From Chitinophaga solisilvae (GTDB lineage Bacteria; Bacteroidota; Bacteroidia; Chitinophagales; Chitinophagaceae), in assembly GCF_009928525.1 (NCBI RefSeq), contig NZ_JAABOK010000006.1, positions 62,001-126,000 on the forward strand: a DNA stretch of 64,000 nt. Direction: 5' to 3'. Below the pieces are notes generated by a model. The model worked only from the letters and a program-made list of their open reading frames with translations. It was not told the origin of the DNA and made no database searches. Positions 1-8,400 of this stretch are shown piece by piece (position 1 is the first letter of the stretch; each line of letters begins with the position of its first letter). The position numbers and the translations under genes are program-made.

Positions 1-1
1 G

Positions 2-244
2 GGAGATTTTATCGTGATTACCATCAGGGACACCGGCATCGGGATGTCCAGGGAGGTGCAGGAAAAGATCTTCGACCCCTTCTTTACCACCAAGGATGTA
101 GGCGAAGGCACCGGCCTGGGATTATCTATCGTATTCAGTATTATAGAGAAACACAAAGGCAAAATAGTAGTGAATTCCAACCCTAACGAAGGAGCAGAAT
201 TTATTATATATTTACCTCTCAACATAGTAAATCATTTGTCTTAA
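2..244 (+). CDS. Sensor histidine kinase, C-terminal ATPase end (partial)
   Basis: Only the 3' end is present; the frame is open to the left edge of the window. The 81 visible codons carry the end of a HATPase_c domain: a G1-type box (RDTGIGM), an F-box-like segment (IFDPFFTTKDVGEGTG) and the G2 box GTGLGLSIV. This ATP-binding module phosphorylates the kinase's own histidine. The FFTTK-EGTGLGLSIV pattern is typical of kinases that end with the catalytic domain, and none follows it here. It lies 15 bp before a REC-kinase gene on the same strand, so the two are probably co-transcribed. The sensor part and the histidine lie outside the window. Confidence 0.85.
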   Translation, partial: GDFIVITIRDTGIGMSREVQEKIFDPFFTTKDVGEGTGLGLSIVFSIIEKHKGKIVVNSNPNEGAEFIIYLPLNIVNHLS

Positions 245-259
245 CCATAAGCTCCCTTA

Positions 260-1357
260 ATGAAAGAAAGCCGCATTAGAATATTATACATCGATGATGA
301 AATTCATAATCTGAACGCATTTAAGGCCAGCTTTCGCAGAAGCTATGAGATATATACCGCCACCTCCGCACAGGAAGGCAAGCAATTGCTGAAAGAGATT
401 ATGGTGCATATTATCATTGCTGACCAGAAGATGCCTGTATCTACAGGTGTGGAGTTTTTCAATGAAATCAAGGATACGCTTCCCGATCCGATGCGTATAC
501 TACTCACGGGCTATACGGACGTGGATGATATCATTGATGCGATCAACAAAGGACATATATTCTCCTATATCAAGAAACCCTGGGATGAACACGAGCTGCA
601 CAAAACCATCAACAATGCGTATGAGATCTATCATACCCGCAGGCAGCTCAAAGAGAAAATTACAGAGCTGGAAAAAACGAACGATGAATTAAACCGCTTC
701 ATCTATTCCACCTCGCATGATCTCCGTTCCCCGTTAATGTCTGTACTGGGTATTATCAACCTTTCCCGCCTGGATAATTCTGTAGTGGATCCCAATGGTT
801 ATGTTGACATGGTAGAATCCTGTGTGCTGAAGCTGGATGACTTCATTCAGAAGATCATAGAATACTACCGCAACTCCCGGCTGGAAGTGGAATACGAGAA
901 GATTGACTTTAACAGTCTGCTGAATGACTGCATCACTGCGTTCAAGCCCCAGAACACCCAGATCCGTTTCCATACGCAGGTAGAGCAGATGATAGATTTC
1001 CGCGGCGATACCTTCCGCATCAGCGTTATTTTAAACAATCTTATCTCCAATGCTGTTAAGTACCAAAAACCGGACGAAGCTGAACCCATGGTGAACCTGG
1101 CGGTTAAAGTAGAACCGCACAAGGCAACCATTTCGATCCGTGATAATGGCATTGGTATCCTGAGCGAGCATCTGAATAATATTTTCAAGATGTTTTTCCG
1201 TTCAAAAAATAACAATAAACCCGGCAGCGGTATAGGGCTGTATATTGTGAAAGAAGCGCTGAGTAAAATAGGTGGCACCATTAATGTGGAGTCTAAATAC
1301 GGAGAAGGCACCCAATTTGAAATTACCATCCCCAATAGAAATGAATTCGATACCTGA
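260..1357 (+). CDS. Response regulator-histidine kinase (REC-HisKA-HATPase)
   Basis: A 365-residue cytoplasmic protein. An N-terminal receiver domain (about 5-125) has the acidic pair DD at 12-13, the phospho-acceptor D55 (IIIADQKMP) and K107 in the KKPW motif. A short coiled coil leads to HisKA with H153 (STSHDLRSP), followed by HATPase_c with NLISNAVKY, DNGIGI and GSGIGLYIV. There is no membrane segment or PAS/GAF sensor, so input probably arrives by phosphotransfer to the receiver. REC plus kinase in this order is common in Bacteroidota. Its last 17 bases overlap the next REC gene, so the two are translationally linked. The partner kinase is probably the upstream truncated gene (inference). 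Confidence 0.9.
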   Translation: MKESRIRILYIDDEIHNLNAFKASFRRSYEIYTATSAQEGKQLLKEIMVHIIIADQKMPVSTGVEFFNEIKDTLPDPMRILLTGYTDVDDIIDAINKGHIFSYIKKPWDEHELHKTINNAYEIYHTRRQLKEKITELEKTNDELNRFIYSTSHDLRSPLMSVLGIINLSRLDNSVVDPNGYVDMVESCVLKLDDFIQKIIEYYRNSRLEVEYEKIDFNSLLNDCITAFKPQNTQIRFHTQVEQMIDFRGDTFRISVILNNLISNAVKYQKPDEAEPMVNLAVKVEPHKATISIRDNGIGILSEHLNNIFKMFFRSKNNNKPGSGIGLYIVKEALSKIGGTINVESKYGEGTQFEITIPNRNEFDT

Positions 1358-1760
1358 CCTACGTGTCATATTGATAGATGACAATGAGATTGATTTATTA
1401 CTGCATGAACGGTTGATTACACTTCAACAGATCAGCAGAACAGTACTTTCATTTGTAAATGCCAACAAGGCGCTGGAATTCCTGTCTTCCAACATTTCCC
1501 TGCCCCGTATACCCCCTACCGTTATCCTGCTGGATATACAAATGCCGGAGATGGATGGCTTCGAATTCCTGCAGGCTTTTGACGCCTATCCTGCCAAAAT
1601 AAAATCCCAGTGTCACATTATTATGGTCTCTTCCTCCCTTGATTATGGTGATATTACCCGTACCAATGCCAATCCGCTGGTAATAAAATTATTACGCAAA
1701 CCATTGCTGATAAAGGATTTGAAAGAAACCGTAGAAGGAATTTTCAAAGATTTTCTATAA
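1341..1760 (+). CDS. Single-domain response regulator
   Basis: A 139-residue stand-alone receiver. The acidic residues are in LIDDNEID (D13, D14), the phospho-acceptor is D65 (ILLDIQMPEMDGFEF), the switch region is MVSSS and the conserved lysine is in LRKP. There is no output domain, so it acts as a phosphate carrier or through protein contact. The start was placed at the ATG at 1341, because the longer open frame (from 1272) adds 23 residues with no receiver homology that are the shadow of the upstream kinase. The start lies inside the last codons of that kinase (17-bp overlap), typical of translational coupling. Confidence 0.88.
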   Translation: MNSIPDLRVILIDDNEIDLLLHERLITLQQISRTVLSFVNANKALEFLSSNISLPRIPPTVILLDIQMPEMDGFEFLQAFDAYPAKIKSQCHIIMVSSSLDYGDITRTNANPLVIKLLRKPLLIKDLKETVEGIFKDFL

Positions 1761-1765
1761 AATGT

Positions 1766-1794
1766 TTTGTTTTCCGGAAAAAAATATATTTTTG
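1766..1794 (+). promoter_or_regulatory. Bacteroidota-type promoter of tRNA-Ala
   Basis: A TATTTTTG box at 1787-1794 matches the Bacteroidota -7 consensus TAnnTTTG exactly. A TTTG at 1766-1769 lies 17 bp upstream and fits the -33 element. The tRNA starts 20 bp after the box, so the primary transcript would have a short leader. Confidence 0.65.
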
Positions 1795-1813
1795 CACTCC
1801 CGCAAGGGGATCA

Positions 1814-1886
1814 GGGGGATTAGCTCATCTGGTAGAGCGCAAGCATGGCATGTTTGAGGTGATCGGTTCGAGTCCGATATCCTCCA
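1814..1886 (+). tRNA. tRNA-Ala (anticodon GGC)
   Basis: A full cloverleaf can be folded by hand. The acceptor stem GGGGGAT pairs with ATCCTCC (one G-U), the D arm is GCTC/GAGC, the anticodon stem CAAGC/GTTTG carries the loop ATGGCAT with anticodon GGC, and the T arm is ATCGG-TTCGAGT-CCGAT. The discriminator is A and no CCA is encoded. It has its own promoter and terminator. Confidence 0.95.
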
Positions 1887-1896
1887 CTGAAAATTG

Positions 1897-1926
1897 AAGT
1901 ACCGGTGTAAGCCGGTACTTTTTTTA
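1897..1926 (+). terminator. Intrinsic terminator after tRNA-Ala
   Basis: The stem AAGTACCGG (1897-1905) pairs with CCGGTACTT (1912-1920) around a 6-nt loop and runs into a T tract. It lies 11 bp after the tRNA. Confidence 0.85.
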
Positions 1927-1942
1927 TTTATACCAATTTAAT

Positions 1943-2060
1943 ATAATTACGAATTACGAATTGCGAATTACGAATGAGGAGCGAAGACATAAGCGGATAA
2001 AGAATTTACTTCTCCCCTTATGTCTTCGCTCCTCATTCGTAATTCGTAATTCGTAATTAT
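1943..2060. repeat. Heptamer-armed palindrome, family 1, copy A
   Basis: A 118-bp near-palindrome between the tRNA-Ala terminator and the 3' end of the minus-strand kinase. The left outer arm has four 7-bp units (three ATTACGA and one ATTGCGA); the right arm has three. An inner arm starting GAGGAGCGAAGACATAAG is followed by a loop of about 20 nt. The minus-strand kinase's stop codon (2057-2059) lies inside the right arm. It is nearly identical, in opposite orientation, to the copy at 45333-45453, loop included. It could act as a stable 3'-UTR hairpin or be a small mobile repeat. Confidence 0.85.
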
Positions 2061-3631
2061 TTTTTACTCTGACTTACCGGCAGCACAATAACAAACGCCG
2101 TTCCTTCCCCTTCTGTACTTCTGGCGGTAATAATGCCCTGATGTTTGTCGATTACCTTTTTGGCGATGGCCAGGCCGATGCCGGTGCCTTCGTACATGTC
2201 TGCGGTGTGCAGGCGCTGGAAGATGGTGAATATTTTAGATAGATATTTTTCGTTGAATCCGATGCCATTATCCTGGATGATGATGCGGCAATAGCTTCCG
2301 TCAGCAACCGGGGGACTGTCTGCATGGTTGTCTGCTACCAGGGCCGCGCTGATGCTGATTTCCGGTGGGGTATCCTTTTTGGAAAATTTGAGCGCATTGC
2401 TGATAATATTCTGGAATACCTGCCTGATCTGGCCGGGCACTACTTCTATGGGTGGCATTTTTTCCACGCTGACAACAGCCCGGGTTTCTGAAATGGTCAG
2501 TTCCAGGTCGCTGATGATTTCTTCCACAACGATGTTGAGGTCTGTTACTTCGTATATGCTTGCTACGGATAGCCGGGAGTAGCTGAGCAGATCGTTGATG
2601 AGGCGGGCCATACGTTCTGAAGAGCCTACAATGCGTTCCATGTATGACATGGCATTCGGGTCCATCTTCAGGAAACGGTCGCGCAGAATGGCGCCAAACA
2701 GCTGAATTTTCCGCAGGGGTTCTTTCAGGTCATGCGAAGCTACCGAGGCAAACTGCTGCAAATCGTGGTTGCTGGCTTCCAGCGACTTATTAATCTCTAT
2801 CAGCTCTTCGGTTCTTTCCTTTACTTTTTGTTCCAGAATTTCGTTGGCCTGTTTCTGATGCGCGATATCCGTGAAAGTCCCGATCCATTTCACGATCTCC
2901 TCTCCTTCCCTGACGGGAATGATACGCAGCAGGTGGCAGCGGAAAGCGTTATCCTGCTTGTCTTTCAGGTATACTTCCGTTTCCAGCGGCAAGCCGTTAA
3001 TGATCGTCTCCTGCAGGTATTGCTGCAGGGTTTTATCCATGGGCAGGGTTTCCGGCAGGTCGGTAATATCATCGGCATATTTAAACCAGTTACGGTTGGC
3101 GTATTCTATTTCGCCGGATACGGTGAGTGTAAAAGCTATCTGTGGCAGCACTTCCAGGGTGGTATGCAGCTCATTGACTTTTTCGCTAAGCGCTGCCTGC
3201 GCCAGCTTACGCACTTCTACTTCCTCCTGCAGGGATTGCTGTATCTGCTTCAGCTCCTGCGATTGTTCGTAGAGCCGGGAGAAGGTTTTTACCTTCATCA
3301 GTAAAACATCCGGATCAACAGGTTTGGTGAGGTAATCAATTCCGCCGGAATCATACCCTTTTACGATGAAGCGCTTGTCTTTGTTAACTGCAGACAGAAA
3401 AATGATGGGGATATCCTTTGCCTTGCTGTAGCCGGAAATGGCTTCGGCCACCTCAAAGCCGTCCATACTGGGCATCTGCACGTCCAGGATGATGAGCTTA
3501 TAACTATGTTTTAATATTTTTTTCAGGGCTTCTTCGCCGGATAAAGCTGTATCTACTTCGAACTGGTATAGTTCGAGGATCTTCCGGATAGATAAAATAT
3601 TTTCCGGCTTATCATCAACAATTAAAATCAT
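2057..3631 (-). CDS. Hybrid REC-PAS-histidine kinase
   Basis: A 524-residue soluble kinase. REC (1-120) has DD at 6-7, phospho-acceptor D50 (IILDVQMPSMDGFEV) and K103. A coiled coil (about 120-155) leads to a PAS-like domain (about 155-260), a second coiled coil (262-295), HisKA with H300 (ASVASHDLKEPLRKI) and HATPase_c ending in GTGIGLAIAKKV. The SHDLKEPL form and preceding helix resemble phytochrome-type kinases. It is the last gene of a five-gene minus-strand operon, 40 bp after cheB, so its receiver may take phosphate from the giant kinase (inference). The stop codon lies within a family-1 palindrome. Confidence 0.9.
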   Translation of the reverse strand: MILIVDDKPENILSIRKILELYQFEVDTALSGEEALKKILKHSYKLIILDVQMPSMDGFEVAEAISGYSKAKDIPIIFLSAVNKDKRFIVKGYDSGGIDYLTKPVDPDVLLMKVKTFSRLYEQSQELKQIQQSLQEEVEVRKLAQAALSEKVNELHTTLEVLPQIAFTLTVSGEIEYANRNWFKYADDITDLPETLPMDKTLQQYLQETIINGLPLETEVYLKDKQDNAFRCHLLRIIPVREGEEIVKWIGTFTDIAHQKQANEILEQKVKERTEELIEINKSLEASNHDLQQFASVASHDLKEPLRKIQLFGAILRDRFLKMDPNAMSYMERIVGSSERMARLINDLLSYSRLSVASIYEVTDLNIVVEEIISDLELTISETRAVVSVEKMPPIEVVPGQIRQVFQNIISNALKFSKKDTPPEISISAALVADNHADSPPVADGSYCRIIIQDNGIGFNEKYLSKIFTIFQRLHTADMYEGTGIGLAIAKKVIDKHQGIITARSTEGEGTAFVIVLPVSQSKK

Positions 3632-3671
3632 ACGCTAAAAATATTCACTGTTATATTTCAATAACCATACC

Positions 3672-4253
3672 TTAACCGGCAACTGTTCCGGCAAAATTGT
3701 TAATAAATGCGGCCATTTCGCAGGCCGGCAGCACATGGTGTACAGGTGCGGCAAGTATAGCCTGCCGGGGCATGTAATCTACTTCAGCAGTGTCCGGATC
3801 CTGTACCAGTGTAATACCACCGGCATCGTGGATATCCCGGAGCCCTTCCACGCCGTCGTTGTTGGCGCCGGAAAGCAGGATGGCGGCCATCCGGGAGCGC
3901 CATGCCCATGCGGCAGCCGAAAAGGTCACATCTATACTGGGTCTGCTGTAATTAACCTTCTCTGAATAGTCAAGAGAAAATGTATGATCTCCTTCTATGA
4001 GCAGATGATAATCTGCCGGGGCAATGTATATCACGCCGGGCAGCAGTTCTTCCTTTTCTTCTGCTTCCTTTACCTGCAGGCGTGTTTTAACAGATAACAA
4101 TTCAGTAAGTACAGAATCATAGTAACTCTGGCGATGCAACACGATAACAACCGCTGCGTTGAGCTGCGGATCCAGGTCCGGCAACAGTGTCAGGATAGCC
4201 TGGAGTCCTCCGGCAGAACCGCCTATCAGTATCAGTTGTGGCGCATTTTCCAT
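3672..4253 (-). CDS. cheB: CheB-type protein-glutamate methylesterase, catalytic domain only
   Basis: 193 residues, corresponding to the C-terminal catalytic half of classical CheB. The triad is visible: S13 (GGSAGG), H40 (VIVLHR) and D133 (SGANNDG). The usual N-terminal receiver and linker are absent, so phosphorylation cannot regulate it directly. The family hydrolyses glutamyl methyl esters, normally on chemoreceptors. It follows cheR by 18 bp. No chemoreceptor, CheA or CheW is in the window, so the substrate is unknown; a helical part of a neighbouring kinase is possible (inference). Confidence 0.9.
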   Translation of the reverse strand: MENAPQLILIGGSAGGLQAILTLLPDLDPQLNAAVVIVLHRQSYYDSVLTELLSVKTRLQVKEAEEKEELLPGVIYIAPADYHLLIEGDHTFSLDYSEKVNYSRPSIDVTFSAAAWAWRSRMAAILLSGANNDGVEGLRDIHDAGGITLVQDPDTAEVDYMPRQAILAAPVHHVLPACEMAAFINNFAGTVAG

Positions 4254-4271
4254 GGTTATGTTGATTTCATA

Positions 4272-5099
4272 TCAGAGGTGATTCTTACGCCATATTTTCT
4301 CCCTGTTGTCCAGTTGTCTGAACTTTGTGGACACGCTGGTGAAGTTAAGTGTTTCCTTGCTGCCGAGCGCCAGGAATCCCAGTGGTTCCAGGCTGTCACA
4401 GAACAGGCGTAATACTTTATCCTGCAGGGTTTTATTAAAATATATCAATACGTTTCTGCACACAATCAGTTGAAATTCATTGAAAGAGCCGTCTGTTACC
4501 AGGTTATGGGGAGAAAAGATAATTTTTCCGCCCAGGTCTTTCCTGAATTTAGCATATTCATAATTAGCGGTATAGTAGGAAGAGAAGTCGTGCAAGCCGC
4601 CGGCTTCCATGTAATTGCGGGAGTACTGCTGCATCTGCGAGATGGGGAAAATGCCTTTGCGGCCGCGTTCCAGTACGCTGGTGTTGATATCGGTAGCATA
4701 GATCACTGATTTATGCAGCAGGTTGGCTTCTTTCAGCAGGATGGCCATAGAATATACTTCTTCCCCTGTGGAGCAGCCGGCATGCCAGATACGGATCAGC
4801 GGATAGGTAGCCAGTACCGGCAATACTTCCTGCCGCAGGGTGGCATAAAAGTGAGGATCACGGAACATTTCGGTTACGTTCACCGTGATCTCTTCCACAA
4901 ACCTGATTGCATATTCCGGGTCCGTCATTACGCGGTACCGGAACTCTGCAAAACTCGGAAACCTGTCTGCCTGGAAAAGGTGGTTCACCCGCCTGTGAAT
5001 GGATGCGGGCGCATACCCGGTAAAGTCGTAACCATACCTTTCCAGCACATCGTTCAGCAACATGTGCACTTCCGGCTCACTTACATGCATTCTTACCAC
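4272..5099 (-). CDS. cheR: CheR-type protein-glutamate O-methyltransferase
   Basis: 275 residues, the normal CheR length. The N-terminal helical domain (about 1-80) has RRVNHLF. The SAM domain follows, with EITVNVTEMFRD, the motif I segment HAGCSTGEEVYSMA and CRNVLIYF. It transfers methyl from SAM to glutamate side chains and is CheB's antagonist. Only 3 bp separate it from the preceding REC gene. There is no TPR or receiver extension. With cheB and two kinases but no receptor gene, it probably serves a non-chemotaxis pathway (inference from context). Confidence 0.92.
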   Translation of the reverse strand: MVRMHVSEPEVHMLLNDVLERYGYDFTGYAPASIHRRVNHLFQADRFPSFAEFRYRVMTDPEYAIRFVEEITVNVTEMFRDPHFYATLRQEVLPVLATYPLIRIWHAGCSTGEEVYSMAILLKEANLLHKSVIYATDINTSVLERGRKGIFPISQMQQYSRNYMEAGGLHDFSSYYTANYEYAKFRKDLGGKIIFSPHNLVTDGSFNEFQLIVCRNVLIYFNKTLQDKVLRLFCDSLEPLGFLALGSKETLNFTSVSTKFRQLDNREKIWRKNHL

Positions 5100-5102
5100 A
5101 GC

Positions 5103-5477
5103 TTATACCGATATGTACCGTTGTATTTGTGTCAGCAACACATCTACATCGATAGGTTTTGAAATATAGTTGTCGGCGCCTGCTTCCAGGCACTTTTCGC
5201 GGTCGCCCACCATGGCTTTGGCGGTAACTGCTATAATGGGCAGGGCCCTGTTTCTGTCATTACTGCGCAGGGCGGCAATGGTTTCATAGCCATCCATATC
5301 GGGCATCATAATATCCATCAGCACTACCCCCACCTGGTGATCGGCATCCAGGAGCTGCAGGCCTTCTTCGCCGGTGGTGGCGGAAATACAGGCAATTCCT
5401 CTGGAACGGAGCACCGCTTTCAGCGCAAAGATATTGCGTGCATCATCATCGATTATCAATACTTGTTTCTGTTCCAT
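5103..5477 (-). CDS. Single-domain response regulator
   Basis: A 124-residue receiver. DDD at 10-12, phospho-acceptor D55 (VVLMDIMMPDMDGYET), the switch Thr in AVTAKAM and the lysine in ISKP are present. It closely resembles the third receiver of the upstream giant kinase: both share MMPxMDGY, VTAKAMxGDREKCLxAGA and YISKP followed by DVD. One probably arose from the other by duplication. It lies 2 bp after the giant kinase gene and 3 bp before cheR, so it is likely a diffusible acceptor for that kinase. Confidence 0.92.
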   Translation of the reverse strand: MEQKQVLIIDDDARNIFALKAVLRSRGIACISATTGEEGLQLLDADHQVGVVLMDIMMPDMDGYETIAALRSNDRNRALPIIAVTAKAMVGDREKCLEAGADNYISKPIDVDVLLTQIQRYISV

Positions 5478-5479
5478 AT

Positions 5480-8400
5480 TTACTTCATGCCTTTATCGTA
5501 TAGCCATACCCGTAACAGGGATATTAACTGATCTACATCCACGGGTTTTGAAATATAATCTGATGCGCCTGCCTGCAGACATTTTTCGCGGTCGCCCATC
5601 ATCGCTTTGGCAGTAACGGCGATCACCGGCAGCTGCGCCAGCTTCGGCTGTCTGCGGATAGCGGCAATAGCATCGTAGCCGTCCATCTCCGGCATCATCA
5701 TATCCATCAGCACTATGTCCACCGGATGTTCTTCCAGTTGCTGCAACGCTTCTTTTCCGTCGATGGCGGACACCACTTTCATCTGATGCATTTCCAGCGC
5801 CTTGGTGAGAGAATAGATGTTACGCACGTCATCATCTGCGATGAGCACGGTTTTATCTTTCAGCACTTCATTGAGCAGTGCCATCTTCCCGTTGCCGGAC
5901 TGTACTTCCGGCGCTTTTTCCGATACCAGGTGCAGGAACAGGGATACTTCATCGAGCATACGCTGATAGGAATGGGCCGTTTTCACGACGATGGAATCCG
6001 CATATTGCCGGATACGCTGTTCTTCAGACCTGGAAAGGCTTTTACCGGTAAAGATAATCACCGGTATATTTTCCAGCCCTTTGATCTCCTTTACCTTTTC
6101 CAGCGCTTCGTAGGCATGCTGGTCCGGGATGCCCATATCCAGTATCACGCAGTCTACATCTTTCTGTTGCAGCAGCTGAATACCTTCATTGACGGTGCCG
6201 CTGATTTCAGAGTTCACCTGGTAATTGCTGAGGAAGTAGGCCAGCGCTTTGGCGTGTTTGGCATTTTCTTCGAGTATCAGCACTTTCTTGGTGGAGCGCT
6301 GCAATACAAACTCCATTTTTTCAAAAATGAGTTGCATGCTCTCTGCTGTAACCGGCTTGCTGATGAAGTCCACCGCGCCTTTCAGCAGGCTTTCCTTTCT
6401 CGCTTCCATGGAAGAGATGATGTGTACGGGGATGGCTTTGGTGGCCGGATCATTTTTCAGTTCTTCCATTACCTGCCATCCGTCTTTTACCGGCAGTTGA
6501 ATATCCAGCAGGATGCCTACAGGCTTGTATTTGCGGGCCAGCTCACCGGCCTGGTCGCCGCGCACGGTTACCACGCCTTTGTATCCGCGCTGCCGGGTAA
6601 AGTCGAGCAGGGTTTTGGCGGTATAGGTATCGTCTTCCACTATCAGGATGACAGCATCGCCGGCTTGTACGGCTTCCCGGTCATCTTTAATATCTGCCGG
6701 TATGACGGAAGAAAGGAAAGGACCTCCTGCGGCCAGTCCTTCTTCCACCACATTTTTCTCCGGGGTGGCCGCCGCGACCGGTACCGGTTTTACCGGTGCA
6801 GGTACATATTTTCGTTTATACGGTAACGTTATATAGAATTCACTTCCCTTGTCGTCGCTGTTCAGGTGAATCTGGCCTCCCAGTAATTTTGCCAGCTCCC
6901 GGCTGATGGATAATCCCAGGCCGGTGCCGCCGTATTTCCGTCTGGTAGAGCCATCTGCCTGCTGGAAGGCTTCAAAGATGATCTGCTGTTTTTCCGGAGG
7001 AATACCGATACCGGTATCTTTTACAGCGAAACGGATTGTGCCGGGCACTTCTCCTGCGCGTACTTCCAGCGTTACGGCGCCTCTGGCGGTAAATTTGAGT
7101 GCGTTGGACAACAGATTTTTCAATATCTGCTCCAGCCTGTTCTGATCTGTCTCTATTGTTTCGGGAATCTCAGCATCCTTTACCAGTTTAAGTTCCAGCC
7201 CTTTCTCCCTGGCAATGGGCTCAAACAGCGCCTGCATGTTGGACAGTATATTGGCGATATATACCTGCCCGTATTCCAGTTCCATCTTGCCGGACTCGAT
7301 CTTCGACAGGTCCAGTATTTCATCAATCAGCGTCAGCAGCCCCTTTCCGGAAGTGTTGATAACGTTGGCGTATTCCACCTGGTCTGTATTCAGGTTATGT
7401 TCATTATTCTCTGACAGCAGCCTTGACAGCAGCAGGATGGAATTCAGCGGCGTACGCAGTTCGTGCGACATGTTGGCCAGGAATTCCGATTTATATTTGG
7501 TACTGAGTGCCAGCTCTTCTGCCTTTTTATGAATATCAAGGTTACGCTCAACGATGATCTGATTTTTTTCTTCCAGCAACCTGCTGCGCTCTTCCAGTTC
7601 GGCGTTGGATTGCATCAGTTCTTCCTGCTGTACTTTCAGCTCTTCTTCAGATACCTGTAATTTTTGCGTCTGCGCTTCCAGTTCCACATTCAGGCTTTCC
7701 AGTTCGCTGTGTTGCACCTGTAGTTCTTCCGCCTGTGATTGCGTTTCCTCCAGCAGTTCCTGCAGTTTGGTTCTGCTGCGGGTACTCTGGATAGCAATGG
7801 CAATATTGACAGCGGCCTGTTTCACATAGTCCAGCACCTCATCGCCGAAAGGATGCAGCGCGCCTATTTCCAGCACGCCTTCTGCAATGCCTGCATGTAC
7901 CAGCGGAACAATCAGCACATGACCGGGTTGCGCGCCGGTGGTGCCTCCGGAAATATGCAGGAAGTTATCCGGTGTTTCTTTAAGGTACATAGGCTCCCGT
8001 TGCATCATGGCCTGGCCCAGCAATGTTTTGCCCGCTGTAATCACCGCAGGCGCCGGGTACTGGTCAGACAGCGCATAGCCGGCAGAGAAGTGCAGTTCAC
8101 CCGCCTGCCTGATATACAACACACCAACCTGCGCCCTGGTATAGAACACCAGGTCGGTGAGCGCATCTTTGGTAAGGGATCCCATGTCCCTTTCAGCCAG
8201 CAGGGTTTCGCTGATGCGGGTGATGCCTGACTGCACCCACATTTTACGCTCATTGTTGTTTCTTAACTCTTTCAGATCTGCTGCCATCTGCACCACGGCA
8301 TGCCCCAGCACATCTTCCTCGCTGCGGGGCTGTACGCCGATATTGAAATTGCCTTTCCCGATTTTATCTGCCGCATCAGCCAGCTCAAGGCCGGTGCGGT

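Noticed and set aside
1272-1340. Longer start for the REC gene at 1341
   Set aside because: The extra 23 residues are out-of-frame kinase sequence; the receiver fold begins after 1341.
1943-2060. Insertion sequence with terminal inverted repeats
   Set aside because: No transposase fits between the arms; the whole element is a hairpin of about 120 bp and I see no target-site duplication.
2732-3304. Long plus-strand open frame opposite the REC-PAS-kinase
   Set aside because: A shadow of the minus-strand kinase; no protein features of its own.
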